A stretch of 64,000 bases of DNA, from assembly GCF_000447755.1 (NCBI RefSeq), contig NZ_AUNE01000050.1:1-64000 (forward strand), read 5' to 3'. The notes below the pieces were generated by a model, which had not been told where the DNA came from, searched no databases, and saw only the letters and a list, made by a program, of their open reading frames with translations. The stretch is from Bacteriovorax sp. BSW11_IV. GTDB lineage: Bacteria > Bdellovibrionota > Bacteriovoracia > Bacteriovoracales > Bacteriovoracaceae. This document shows, piece by piece, positions 34,780 to 42,546 of this stretch. The position numbers and the translations under genes were made by a program. Positions within the stretch are counted from its first letter, which is position 1. Each line of letters opens with the position of its first letter.

Positions 34780-34872
34780 TTTTTGTTTTTTTACAAAGTA
34801 AATTTTGTTTTCAGTGTTCAGTGCTGGGCGAAAATATTACTATGAATGAAGTAGATTTATAAGGATTTTTTT

Positions 34873-35586
34873 ATGTCAAATACAGTTTTAAAAAATGTTC
34901 AGGCATATCATTCTAAGGGTAGTGCAATGACAATGTATTATTCAGATTCAATCGATCACTGCCCATATTGTAAGCATTCGATGTCACTAACACCTGATCA
35001 TGCAACTTATACACTTCCGGCACATCCACAATATGATCGTAAAAATGCTTTGTTTTTGACGTATGTTTGTAGGAGGGATAATTGTCAGAAACCATTCATT
35101 GCAGTTTACAACTACCGTTATGATCCAAGTCAACATCGTCACAAATATACCCATCAACTTTCTTTTGTAATACCCTCATTACCTAAAAACATAGATTGGC
35201 CGCATGAAATAGATGAAATTTCACCTTCTTTTTCAGAAATTTATAATCAAGCAGTGGCATGCGAAAGTCATGGTTACAACCATGCTTCTGGGCCGACTTA
35301 TAGAAAGTCGCTGGAATTTCTTATCAAAGATTTTGCTATAATTGAAAACCCTGGAAAAGAAATAGAAATTAGAGCGAAGTTGCTTGGGCAATGTATAAAT
35401 GAATTTATTGATAATGAACCGACAAAACAATGTGCAAAAAGAGCCGCATGGTTGGGTAATGATGAAACCCACTATACTAGAAAGTGGGAAAACAAGGATA
35501 TTTCAGACTTAAAGACTTTGATTCAACTGACGGTCAACCATATTCAAACCACGTTACTAACAAAAAAATACTTGGATGAAATGTAA
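34873..35586 (+). CDS. DUF4145 protein with zinc-ribbon start
   Basis: A 237-residue protein. Residues about 31-85 carry a CPYC...C...C cluster (HCPYCKHS; YVCRRDNCQKPF), a likely zinc ribbon. The C-terminal half is a DUF4145 domain, a HEPN-like fold, with the YNQAVACESHGYNHASGPTYR helix and the LGNDETHY signature. DUF4145 proteins are frequent in restriction and other defence loci; their activity is not settled. One-gene module between repeats F and G with an AAGGAT ribosome site. Confidence 0.75.
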   Translation: MSNTVLKNVQAYHSKGSAMTMYYSDSIDHCPYCKHSMSLTPDHATYTLPAHPQYDRKNALFLTYVCRRDNCQKPFIAVYNYRYDPSQHRHKYTHQLSFVIPSLPKNIDWPHEIDEISPSFSEIYNQAVACESHGYNHASGPTYRKSLEFLIKDFAIIENPGKEIEIRAKLLGQCINEFIDNEPTKQCAKRAAWLGNDETHYTRKWENKDISDLKTLIQLTVNHIQTTLLTKKYLDEM

Positions 35587-35609
35587 ATGAAAAGAAAATC
35601 ACCAAATAA

Positions 35610-35675
35610 GCTCCAACACCTTTTTACGTAAGAAGTGCATTTCATTCAGCGCTTACGAAAAAAGGTGTTGGAACT
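35610..35675 (+). repeat. attC-like palindromic repeat G
   Basis: One of the most symmetric copies: CTCCAACACCTTTTTACGTAAG pairs with CTTACGAAAAAAGGTGTTGGAAC, quoted here by arms of the stem. It follows the DUF4145 gene by 24 bp. Confidence 0.9.
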
Positions 35676-35680
35676 TCTGT

Positions 35681-35753
35681 ATTTGTTTTAATTGTTCGGT
35701 TGATTATAATAGAGGATTTGAGAATTGGGCGAAAAGATTTAGAAAACTTGATT
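35681..35753. repeat. mutM leader repeat, copy 3 (diverged)
   Basis: About 75% identical to the upstream part of copies 1 and 2 (shared TTGATTATA, AGAGG.TTTG and AGAAAACTTGATT). It directly follows repeat G and precedes the gene at 35812. Confidence 0.8.
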
Positions 35754-35811
35754 AAAAGAATTTTTACAGCTTACGAAAAGCTAAGCGTGTATTAAATAGA
35801 GATCATTTTTT

Positions 35812-36198
35812 ATGGATAAAGTGTTAAAACAGGAAGACAAGGAAAAGTTGATATTGCGTGCATTGGCCAAAGCTGGTGCGGCTACTGCGAATGAGCTAAT
35901 TGATAGCTTTTTTAAAAAGGATGTAAGGAAAGGATATCATCATGCAGTATTGAGAGGGTGGCGATTTTATGTTCATTTGAATAAGCATTATTCAGTACTG
36001 GAGAAAAGAGGTTTAATTATTTGTAAAGGTTTAAAACTAGGACCTACAGGCAAGATGGAAAAGATTTGGGTCTTGAGCAATAAATCATTGAAAAAACATT
36101 TTCCTGACAAAGTTAAGAAAAATGATGTAAAATTGCGTATTAAAATGTCTATCAAAAAAATTAGAGATAATGCTAAAAAATCTAATAATAAAAAATAA
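35812..36198 (+). CDS. Winged-helix-like basic protein, unknown
   Basis: A 128-residue basic protein. Residues about 10-80 look like a winged helix (LILRALAKAGAATANELIDSFF; HYSVLEKRGLIICKGLKLGPTG with the wing GKMEKIWVL). The tail is lysine-rich. A DNA-binding role is likely. It lies directly upstream (11 bp) of the Panacea-domain gene and could regulate that pair or be a third component. Confidence 0.55.
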   Translation: MDKVLKQEDKEKLILRALAKAGAATANELIDSFFKKDVRKGYHHAVLRGWRFYVHLNKHYSVLEKRGLIICKGLKLGPTGKMEKIWVLSNKSLKKHFPDKVKKNDVKLRIKMSIKKIRDNAKKSNNKK

Positions 36199-36209
36199 GC
36201 TTGGTTTAA

Positions 36210-36674
36210 ATGTATTCAGTTTTAGATATCGCAATTTACTTTTTAAATAGATCTATTGATGAAAAAAAATACTTAACTCCGATACAAGTTATGAAGCTTT
36301 GTTATTTTGCTCATGGATATAAACTAGCAATAGACAACCAACCACTTGTTGATGAGGTTGTCCAAGCTTGGAAGTACGGTCCTGTGTTCAAAGATCTTTA
36401 TCAAGTATTAAAAATTTATGGAAATCGAAGAATTACAAAACTTCCTGATGTGTTGAGTTATGGCGAAGAGATTGATGCTGATGATTCTGAAATTTTAGAT
36501 GCAGTTTATGAATCTCTATCAGATATGGATGGGATGGACATTTCTGATTTAACGCATGAGGAAGGCACTCCATGGAGTGTCGTTTGGGAGTCGGAAGGAA
36601 AGAATTCTCGTTATGCACTTATCGAGAATAGTTTGATCAAATCTTATTTCGAGAAGGTCCTTGGTGAGTCCTAG
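36210..36674 (+). CDS. Panacea (DUF4065/SocA-like) antitoxin-type protein
   Basis: A 154-residue protein with the Panacea/DUF4065 fold signature: LTPIQVMKLCYFAHGYKLA (residues 22-40), then QPLVDEVVQAWKYGPVFKDLYQ (44-65), and HEEGTPWSVVW near 123. Panacea proteins are versatile antitoxins that neutralise many unrelated toxins, including membrane-disrupting ones. It overlaps the start of the next gene, which encodes a two-helix membrane protein, so the pair is a good toxin-antitoxin candidate. Confidence 0.85.
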   Translation: MYSVLDIAIYFLNRSIDEKKYLTPIQVMKLCYFAHGYKLAIDNQPLVDEVVQAWKYGPVFKDLYQVLKIYGNRRITKLPDVLSYGEEIDADDSEILDAVYESLSDMDGMDISDLTHEEGTPWSVVWESEGKNSRYALIENSLIKSYFEKVLGES

Positions 36675-37056
36675 GAATAAGAAGAAACTAATTTCTTCTT
36701 CAATAAAAAAATTAAAAAACTCTATGAATTCTGAAAGATCTTCTCTATCGGAGGAAGAAGTTTTTAAGATTGAGTATGATTCAAAGATTGCTTTATTGCG
36801 GAGGGAAAATTTAAGAAATGATGAACTGGAGAGTGTTATTGCTCTTCGTAAGCTGTATGCAAATAGAATTATGTATTTTGCAATTGGTTGGTCAATTGCA
36901 ACATTTATTTTAATTATTTTGAATGGACAGAATTATATTCATTTTAATTTGAATTCCTCTGTCTTGAATACAGTTATAACAATAAGTCTTGGTAATGTGT
37001 TTGCACTTGTCGTTGTTGTTGCCAAAGGTATTTTTCCAATTAACTCAAAAACATAG
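36664..37056 (+). CDS. Two-helix membrane protein, candidate Panacea-linked toxin
   Basis: A 130-residue protein starting at GTG inside the end of the Panacea gene (TTG at 36661 is an alternative). The first 70 residues are basic and helical (NKKKLISSSIKKLKNSM). Then come two membrane helices (about 76-95 and 105-124). It has no recognised enzymatic domain. Panacea antitoxins are known to pair with membrane-active toxins, and gene order and overlap fit. It could instead be an accessory membrane protein. Confidence 0.6.
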   Translation: MSPRNKKKLISSSIKKLKNSMNSERSSLSEEEVFKIEYDSKIALLRRENLRNDELESVIALRKLYANRIMYFAIGWSIATFILIILNGQNYIHFNLNSSVLNTVITISLGNVFALVVVVAKGIFPINSKT

Positions 37057-37076
37057 TTCTTATTGAATGAGATTAA

Positions 37077-37142
37077 GTTCCAACACCTTTTTACGTAAAC
37101 AGCGCATTTTATCAGTGCATACGTAAAAGTCTGTTGAAACCT
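37077..37142 (+). repeat. attC-like palindromic repeat H
   Basis: GTTCCAACACCTTTTTACGTAA on the left, ACGTAAAAGTCTGTTGAAAC on the right. The mismatch between CC and GA next to the outer arm leaves an unpaired spacer. It ends the Panacea module. Confidence 0.9.
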
Positions 37143-37194
37143 TAAGGTTAAAGGATAGGTGTTATTTTAAGTTGGGTTCAAGGGTCAGTATTAG

Positions 37195-37250
37195 GCTTTA
37201 ACATCTTTTTACATAGGCAATGAGTTTGACTCATCATTTAGCTTGGAACC
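37195..37250 (+). repeat. attC-like palindromic repeat I (right arm shortened)
   Basis: GCTTTAACATCTTTTTACATAGG, given as the left arm, then a centre like repeat D (TTTGACTCA) and a shortened right end TTGGAACC. It lies only 52 bp from repeat H with no gene between: an empty or eroded module. Confidence 0.7.
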
Positions 37251-37308
37251 TCAGTCAGAGTTTAATTTCATGAACTAGGATATTAACTAATATAATCTAG
37301 ATAACAAT

Positions 37309-38181
37309 TTGTTCGCTAGAGCTTTGCACACTGGAGTTTTCTTGGCAATTTGGCAATATGAATTAAATGTAATTTCAAAAGCAGACTTCGAGTCTAATGA
37401 AGAGATGATTTCTTCAAGTGATGATTCGTTTCTAGGCTCAGTTAAGGGATGGAAGGCAGATGTCATTGAGACAGGTTCAGTAGATAAACTTTTGAAGAAA
37501 AAGAAACATTGGGGTGGTCCAGATACTCTTTATTGGGGAGATACTGAGAAGACTGACGTGTCACTGTATAGACAAGAAGGTCTTTGTCGTTATGCGAGCT
37601 TTCGAGTAGATATTAGAGAGTCGAATATAAAAGATCTTATAAATATGGTTATAAACTTTGCTAAGGATAACGATGGTGTCATTTTAAATACGGATTGCAA
37701 AGTTGTTGGGCCGAGTTTTGAGTCTGTATTAGAGGATTTTCAGAAATCTTCGTGTTGGAGATTTGCTTCTAATCCTGAAAAATACCTTGATAATTTAAAA
37801 GATGAAACGAGACCTTTTACAGCAAAATTTGAAAGAAAGAAGTTCTTAGTTCATTTATTAATTATTATTTTTGGAAGTTCGGTATATTTTACTTTTTTTA
37901 GAGAAGAAGATCACTTTAGGTTGTTCTTCATATCTTGTTTTATGATTATGACTATCGCTTGGATGAATTCTTATCTAATTCGCACAAAGAAAATGATTCT
38001 TGTTCGTCATGGATTTTCGATCTCATCATTTTGTTTGTGGTTGTTATATTTTTTATTACCCCAGTTTGCTCTATGGTATTTTTTCGATTTGCTTTCACGA
38101 GATGCGATATTTTTAATAGCTCTGCCTATGGCCTTTTACTCATCTTGTATTAAATTTAAAAATCCAATTAAGCACCAATAG
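37309..38181 (+). CDS. Protein with C-terminal membrane domain, possibly 5'-truncated
   Basis: 290 residues from a TTG; no ribosome site or ATG is seen and in-frame stops lie shortly upstream, so the true start may be lost. Residues 1-180 are soluble, with a WGGPDTLYWGD motif. Residues about 180-285 hold four hydrophobic helices (e.g. FLVHLLIIIFGSSVYF). It is not recognised. First gene of the last module in the accessory region. Confidence 0.5.
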   Translation: MFARALHTGVFLAIWQYELNVISKADFESNEEMISSSDDSFLGSVKGWKADVIETGSVDKLLKKKKHWGGPDTLYWGDTEKTDVSLYRQEGLCRYASFRVDIRESNIKDLINMVINFAKDNDGVILNTDCKVVGPSFESVLEDFQKSSCWRFASNPEKYLDNLKDETRPFTAKFERKKFLVHLLIIIFGSSVYFTFFREEDHFRLFFISCFMIMTIAWMNSYLIRTKKMILVRHGFSISSFCLWLLYFLLPQFALWYFFDLLSRDAIFLIALPMAFYSSCIKFKNPIKHQ

Positions 38182-38317
38182 CTTTTTGATTTTTCTTGTC
38201 ATGTCTTTGTGATGGAAAAATTTTTAACCATTTCATAAAATTCCAGATTTTGTAAGGTAAGAAAATTGAAATCCCCATCATTATCCAAAAGGATAATTTA
38301 CCGACAATTATTCTCAT
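38168..38317 (-). CDS. 49-residue membrane peptide, uncertain
   Basis: A leftward ORF (starts MRIIVGKLSFWIMMG) with one hydrophobic helix and a basic tail. It overlaps the end of the 37309 gene by 14 bp and has no good ribosome site. Listed for completeness; it may not be expressed. Confidence 0.25.
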   Translation of the reverse strand: MRIIVGKLSFWIMMGISIFLPYKIWNFMKWLKIFPSQRHDKKNQKAIGA

Positions 38318-38403
38318 TATGAATTGTCTATGGAGCTCGTTTCTATTAAAATTGAGAATAGTTATTAAATAGGTACCTGAGCCTTCTTACATGGTGTTGA
38401 GTT

Positions 38404-38946
38404 ATGAGAGTAAATACGGAAAGACTTATTTTAAATTCTTTTAGGATTGAAGAAGCTAAACTCGTTGCAAAAATGGCCGGAGACGTTAGAGTTGTCGAAA
38501 TGACTGCTTCAATTCCTTATCCTTATGAGCCCCACATGGCAGTAGATTGGATAAAGGGCCATGATAAACAGAAAGAAGAGCATAATAATCATATTTTCGC
38601 TATTCGCTTAAAGGAATCTTTAGAGCTAATTGGTTGTATAAATATTGGCTTCAATGAGACGCATGATAGAGGCTATGTCGGCTACTGGGTAGGTTTTGAT
38701 TTTTGGGGAAAAGGCTATTGCACCGAAGCCTTGAAAGAGATTATCAAATACGGATTTTCTTTTGAGAACGTTAATAAAATATGGGCAGAGCATAAAACGA
38801 AAAACATCCCTAGCGGCAAGGTTATGGAAAAAGCGGGCATGACTCACGAAGGTATTATGAGAAAGCATTATAAGCAAAATGCTGGTGAATATTTGGATAT
38901 GTCTGTGAAGTCAATTCTTAGAAGTGAATTTGAGACCAAAGTATAA
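38404..38946 (+). CDS. GNAT N-acetyltransferase, RimJ/RimL type
   Basis: A 180-residue acetyltransferase of the RimJ/RimL-like group, which uses acetyl-CoA to acetylate protein N-termini, amino acids or drugs. Seen: TERLILNSFRIEEAK at the start, YVGYWVGFDFWGKGYCTEALKEIIKYGF (acetyl-CoA loop, about residues 97-124) and NIPSGKVMEKAGMTHEGIMRKHY. Length is normal. GNAT genes are common integron cassette cargo. The ribosome site is weak. Confidence 0.92.
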   Translation: MRVNTERLILNSFRIEEAKLVAKMAGDVRVVEMTASIPYPYEPHMAVDWIKGHDKQKEEHNNHIFAIRLKESLELIGCINIGFNETHDRGYVGYWVGFDFWGKGYCTEALKEIIKYGFSFENVNKIWAEHKTKNIPSGKVMEKAGMTHEGIMRKHYKQNAGEYLDMSVKSILRSEFETKV

Positions 38947-39084
38947 TACTGGTTTTAACTTTTTTTGAATCAGATGCCATGACGCAAATCTCCTCAAGAG
39001 TTACTAGACTCTGTTAAGAAATCTTAAATTTCTAAAGTTCACATTTTCTTATAAAATAGTCTCTGAGATGAGTAAAGGATATGA

Positions 39085-39165
39085 ATTACAAAATTTAGTA
39101 AGCGCTATTGTTAAGTGCTTAATATTTTGTGTGTGTATCGAAAAATTACAAAATTTTGTAATTTT
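39085..39165. promoter_or_regulatory. Operator-like palindromes before the 39195/39447 pair
   Basis: A perfect 24-bp palindrome at 39142-39165 (half AAAATTACAAAA) and an imperfect copy at 39085-39102 (ATTACAAAATTTAGTAAG). Two similar dyads ahead of a gene pair that includes an HTH protein suggest autoregulation, as in toxin-antitoxin loci. Confidence 0.6.
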
Positions 39166-39194
39166 GTGGTAGATGTCTGTCGATAGGAGTTATA

Positions 39195-39445
39195 ATGGCT
39201 AAAAAGAAGCCAGATTATGAAAGAGGACTAATTTTAAAGTTAAGGATATTGAGGATTTCATCATGCTTCTTGACGGAGAAATGATAATTCCAGATGATTA
39301 TAGTGGAAAACGATCTCTGTTCAGTGTGAAAATTGACTGTCCTGTAAAGGGGAAGTTTTTTGGAAAAGTATTTGTCATGATTTTTGATACACATTATGAC
39401 AAAGAAGACGAGATCCATACGATTACATTATATTCAGGGTGGTAA
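39195..39445 (+). pseudogene. Frameshifted small protein upstream of HTH gene
   Basis: An ATG at 39195 with a TAGGAG site opens MAKKKPDYERG and stops after 29 codons. A second frame, open from 39221, encodes KVKDIEDFIMLLDGEM and ends in TITLYSGW at 39445. One frameshift in 39221-39242 joins them into an ~83-residue protein ending just before the HTH gene. It is either a decayed gene, a real recoding event, or separate use of the ATG at 39263, which has no ribosome site. Its position suggests the toxin of a toxin-antitoxin pair. Confidence 0.55.
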
Positions 39446-39446
39446 T

Positions 39447-39878
39447 ATGAGTTATTCAAATGAAGACATTTTAAAAAGAATTTCAAATGCAAAGAAAAAT
39501 AAAAGTAAATTAACTCATGTGACAAATAAAGCATCTTTATCAGTTGAAGATAAAGTGAAGATGGGACTATGTAAGCACTTTGTTCAATTTTCTCTTGAAA
39601 AGAAAATGTTAGCAAAAAACTTGAGTGACTTAACGGGGATTCCCACAAGTCGTATTTCTGAAATTACTAATTATAAGATTAATAAATTTACTGTAGATCA
39701 GTTGCTGAAGTATCTCACCGTACTTGGGAAGCATTCTGCTAAAATCAGACAGTACCTCACATTAATTGAGCAGATTGTCGAAGTTCCAACACTTAAAGTT
39801 AATGAAACTAAAAAATTATCTCGTGAGATAAAAAGTTTTGTTGAAGCTGGGGCTAATTCAACTTTTCAATACGTATAA
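39447..39878 (+). CDS. XRE-type HTH protein, possible antitoxin
   Basis: A 143-residue protein with an XRE helix-turn-helix at about residues 58-85 (LAKNLSDLTGIPTSRISEIT; KFTVDQLLKYL). The N-terminus is lysine- and serine-rich. It starts 2 bp after the frameshifted ORF and shares TAATG with the serine hydrolase gene. HigA-like antitoxins look like this, and palindromes upstream (39085-39165) are probable binding sites. Confidence 0.7.
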   Translation: MSYSNEDILKRISNAKKNKSKLTHVTNKASLSVEDKVKMGLCKHFVQFSLEKKMLAKNLSDLTGIPTSRISEITNYKINKFTVDQLLKYLTVLGKHSAKIRQYLTLIEQIVEVPTLKVNETKKLSREIKSFVEAGANSTFQYV

Positions 39879-40930
39879 TGACAATAAATGACTTCGACAA
39901 AAAATTATCTGAAATAGTAAAAAAACACAAAATCCCTGCAATGTCTGTAATGATCATTGCAAATGATAAAGTCATCTTACACTCAGCAAAAGGTGTTAGA
40001 CGAATAGATAAGAGTGATCCCATTACTTCTCAAGACTCATTTCATTTAGGTTCATGTGCTAAGGCATTTACGGCCACTCTCATATTAAAGATGATGGATG
40101 AAGGAAAGCTCGACATTGAGGATTCCATCACAACATATATACCTGAGCTTGAGGCGAATAAATTTTCTGATATTAAAATTAAGCATCTCTTATCGCACTC
40201 TGCTGGAATCGTTTATGGCCTCGACGAAAGCGTTAGAGAAAAAATGTATTCTGATGATCTAACTCCCGCGCAAGGCAGAATACTTATGGTGAAGTATTTA
40301 AATCAAGTAGAGAGAATTGCTCCCGCAGGCGAAGTCTATGAGTATAGTAACGTTGGGTACACTCTATTAGGTCATATTATTGAAAATGTTGAACAAAAAC
40401 CTTTTGAAGACGCTATCACTGAAAAACTTTTCAAACCTTTTGGTATGACTTCTTGCTCGTTTGGACCAGCAGGAAAAGAAGGCAATTCTGCGACGGCATG
40501 GGGACATGATTTTGAAGACGGACAATACATTCCTAAAGACCCAAAAATTGTGTTCTCCGACAATCCAATGGCATATTCGCCAGCTGGTGTAATAAGCTGT
40601 ACTCAAGAAGACTGGGCAAAGTTCATATTATTCATTATGGGATATGGTGAAAATCGCAATTATCTAAGACCTCACATTCGAAAACTTATATTTACAGAAA
40701 ACCTTGACGACTATACTTACGGTGGCTGGGGGAAGAACTCTTGTAAATGGGCCGGCGCCTTTCTCGCACATTCTGGTTCAAATGGTTATAATTTCGCCTA
40801 CGCCATGGTGGGACTTGATAAGAGTTATGGCATGCTCATTAATTCAAATTGCTGCGAAGACAGTGCTGCAAATGATATTGCACAAGATGTTGTTGATTTC
40901 TACTTAGATTATGAAAAAAGTAACAATTAA
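39878..40930 (+). CDS. Serine hydrolase, beta-lactamase/PBP-like (class C fold)
   Basis: A 350-residue beta-lactamase-family protein without a signal peptide. The catalytic Ser-x-x-Lys is GSCAKAFTA (Ser near residue 60), the YxN motif is YEYSNVGY (near 153), and the HxG-type motif is AHSGSNGYN (near 307). Such proteins include esterases, D-amino peptidases and beta-lactamases. Lack of a signal argues against a periplasmic beta-lactamase. Repeat J begins at the base after its stop codon, the tight gene-attC spacing seen in cassettes. Confidence 0.9.
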   Translation: MTINDFDKKLSEIVKKHKIPAMSVMIIANDKVILHSAKGVRRIDKSDPITSQDSFHLGSCAKAFTATLILKMMDEGKLDIEDSITTYIPELEANKFSDIKIKHLLSHSAGIVYGLDESVREKMYSDDLTPAQGRILMVKYLNQVERIAPAGEVYEYSNVGYTLLGHIIENVEQKPFEDAITEKLFKPFGMTSCSFGPAGKEGNSATAWGHDFEDGQYIPKDPKIVFSDNPMAYSPAGVISCTQEDWAKFILFIMGYGENRNYLRPHIRKLIFTENLDDYTYGGWGKNSCKWAGAFLAHSGSNGYNFAYAMVGLDKSYGMLINSNCCEDSAANDIAQDVVDFYLDYEKSNN

Positions 40931-40967
40931 GTTCCAACATCTTTTTACGCAAAAGTCTGTTGGAACC
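40931..40967 (+). repeat. attC-like palindromic repeat J (short loop)
   Basis: A 37-bp version with GTTCCAACATC and GTCTGTTGGAACC outer parts and TTTTTACG/CGCAAAA joined directly; the central ~29 bp are deleted. It is the last copy and marks the right end of the accessory region. Confidence 0.85.
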
Positions 40968-41006
40968 TCTTTGATAAATAGATCAGTGACCTAGATCGAA
41001 ATATTC

Positions 41007-41342
41007 CTACTGTTTAAGGACAGTTTCAACTGGCGCTGTTATCTGGCATTTTGCATCGTTTTGCATAATCCACTCAGTATCTCCATCAGCTTGATCAATA
41101 CGGTAAAAGCTAGCACTGCATTTTGCAAAGGCATTCTCTTTTGTTCTGTATTGGTCCCAGTTTGTTGATAGTGGATCTAAAGTATAATTAGCGTCTAAGC
41201 TATTATATAAATCTACCGCAGCTTGACCTTTAATTAACATTGTTCCCGTTTCAATAACCCAATCAGCTTCTTTTACGCTGCTGTCTGAGGAAAAGACATT
41301 AAATGAGGCCGAAATGATTACTGCAAAAAACAAATGTTTCAT
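41007..41342 (-). CDS. Small exported protein, unknown
   Basis: A 111-residue protein with a signal peptide (about residues 1-18, FNVFSSD). The mature part has two cysteines (FAKCSAS; DAKCQIT) that could form a disulphide. No family is recognised. A TAGGAGA site precedes the ATG on the minus strand. First gene after the accessory array. Confidence 0.65.
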   Translation of the reverse strand: MKHLFFAVIISASFNVFSSDSSVKEADWVIETGTMLIKGQAAVDLYNSLDANYTLDPLSTNWDQYRTKENAFAKCSASFYRIDQADGDTEWIMQNDAKCQITAPVETVLKQ

Positions 41343-41713
41343 AATTTTCTCCTAAACTTTGCATATTTTATTAATCAAGTTATTTCATAAGTCGTCTTCT
41401 TCTAAAATCATCTTGGTAAATCTTATAGCAAATAAATCTAAGCACCTTTTCTCTTAGTTTATGTAAAAAACAAAAACTAAGTTTCACTATTTCATACTTC
41501 AAGAATTCTTGATTTTTTTTAAGATGGATGAATACGCTCAGGCCTAATGAGATTCAGCTCAATCCAAATAAAAATTATGCTATGCTCATCTTAGATCATT
41601 CAAAAATTTTTTAATTATCATGTAATCCCTATAGGGATTAAGAACTTCATTTTTTCATGTCATTAATTTTTTGATAGGACGGAAGTAAATTTTAAGTTAC
41701 TGGGCCTTAGATA
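41343..41713. other. 371-bp divergent gap with a perfect palindrome
   Basis: No gene seen. It holds an 18-bp perfect palindrome at 41623-41640 (TAATCCC-TATA-GGGATTA), a good operator candidate for the transglycosylase-like gene at 41714 or the divergent small gene. Confidence 0.6.
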
Positions 41714-42376
41714 ATGCTGCAAACAATTATTCTTTTCCTTTTTCTATTCATGAATACTTCATATGCAAATGAAAATTATGAAGATAACCAAGATGATCTT
41801 CTTGGGATTACTGATAAGCTTTTTTCAAGTGGCGGTACTCGCGGCAGATGCAATAATTTTATTGATAAAGAAGGCAACTATGGAGAGTGGGGAGAGTTTG
41901 TCGTAGAGAGGTTGCAAGAAGAAGGAATAGATTCGCTTTTTTATCAAAATGATCTTCTTGCTATGACGAGTGTTTGTAAGCGATGGCCTGAGTTTAATCA
42001 GAATGAAAAAGAGCACTACTGGGTCTGGATTATTGCCTCAATGGCCTGGGATGAGTCTAAATGTGGAGAACACAGGTGGATGGATCACAATGGGCTCGTA
42101 GGGCTTTTACAGATGGAAAAAGATGTTGCTGATAGAAAGTGGCGTGGAGAAAATTGTCGTTTAGAAGACCTTCTTGATCACAGAAATAATATCCGATGCA
42201 GTTTTGATATATTGGCCGAACTTCTCAAAGGCAAGGATGGCCTCTATAAATCCAATGGCCTTCTATATCAAAATCCAAATTCTTATTGGGAAAAATTTAG
42301 ACGAGTGGGGGGAGGGACTATTGGTGCGCGAATGAGAACCTACACTCCATGCGATACGATTGAATCAAATAACTAA
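41714..42376 (+). CDS. Secreted lytic transglycosylase-like protein
   Basis: A 220-residue exported protein (signal about residues 1-18, TSYANE). The segment IIASMAWDESKCGEH (Glu near residue 115) followed by NGLVGLLQM matches the SLT-type lysozyme fold: catalytic Glu, then GL.Q. Several cysteines suggest disulphides. It would cleave peptidoglycan glycan strands, either its own wall or prey wall. The assignment rests on short motifs. Confidence 0.65.
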   Translation: MLQTIILFLFLFMNTSYANENYEDNQDDLLGITDKLFSSGGTRGRCNNFIDKEGNYGEWGEFVVERLQEEGIDSLFYQNDLLAMTSVCKRWPEFNQNEKEHYWVWIIASMAWDESKCGEHRWMDHNGLVGLLQMEKDVADRKWRGENCRLEDLLDHRNNIRCSFDILAELLKGKDGLYKSNGLLYQNPNSYWEKFRRVGGGTIGARMRTYTPCDTIESNN

Positions 42377-42546
42377 ATTTGACCTCATTAACGATAGGCC
42401 CTTTTACCGACATTTCAAATGGGCCGGTGATTGGATTCACAAATATTTAATCTCAAAAAGAGGCCGAAGTTTTATTAAGTAGGGTCAAATGTAGATGATT
42501 TTATTAAGTCATATTTAGCAAAATACTTGCTTTTAAAATTAATGTC

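Noticed and set aside
21537-40967. The regularly recurring palindromes as a CRISPR array
   Set aside because: Spacing is gene-sized and irregular (0.05 to 7 kb), the repeats are ~66 bp and diverged, and no cas genes are present.
21537-40967. The palindromes as ordinary intrinsic terminators
   Set aside because: Stems are AT-rich, lack T-runs in most copies, and conserve the loop sequence and orientation, which terminators would not need.
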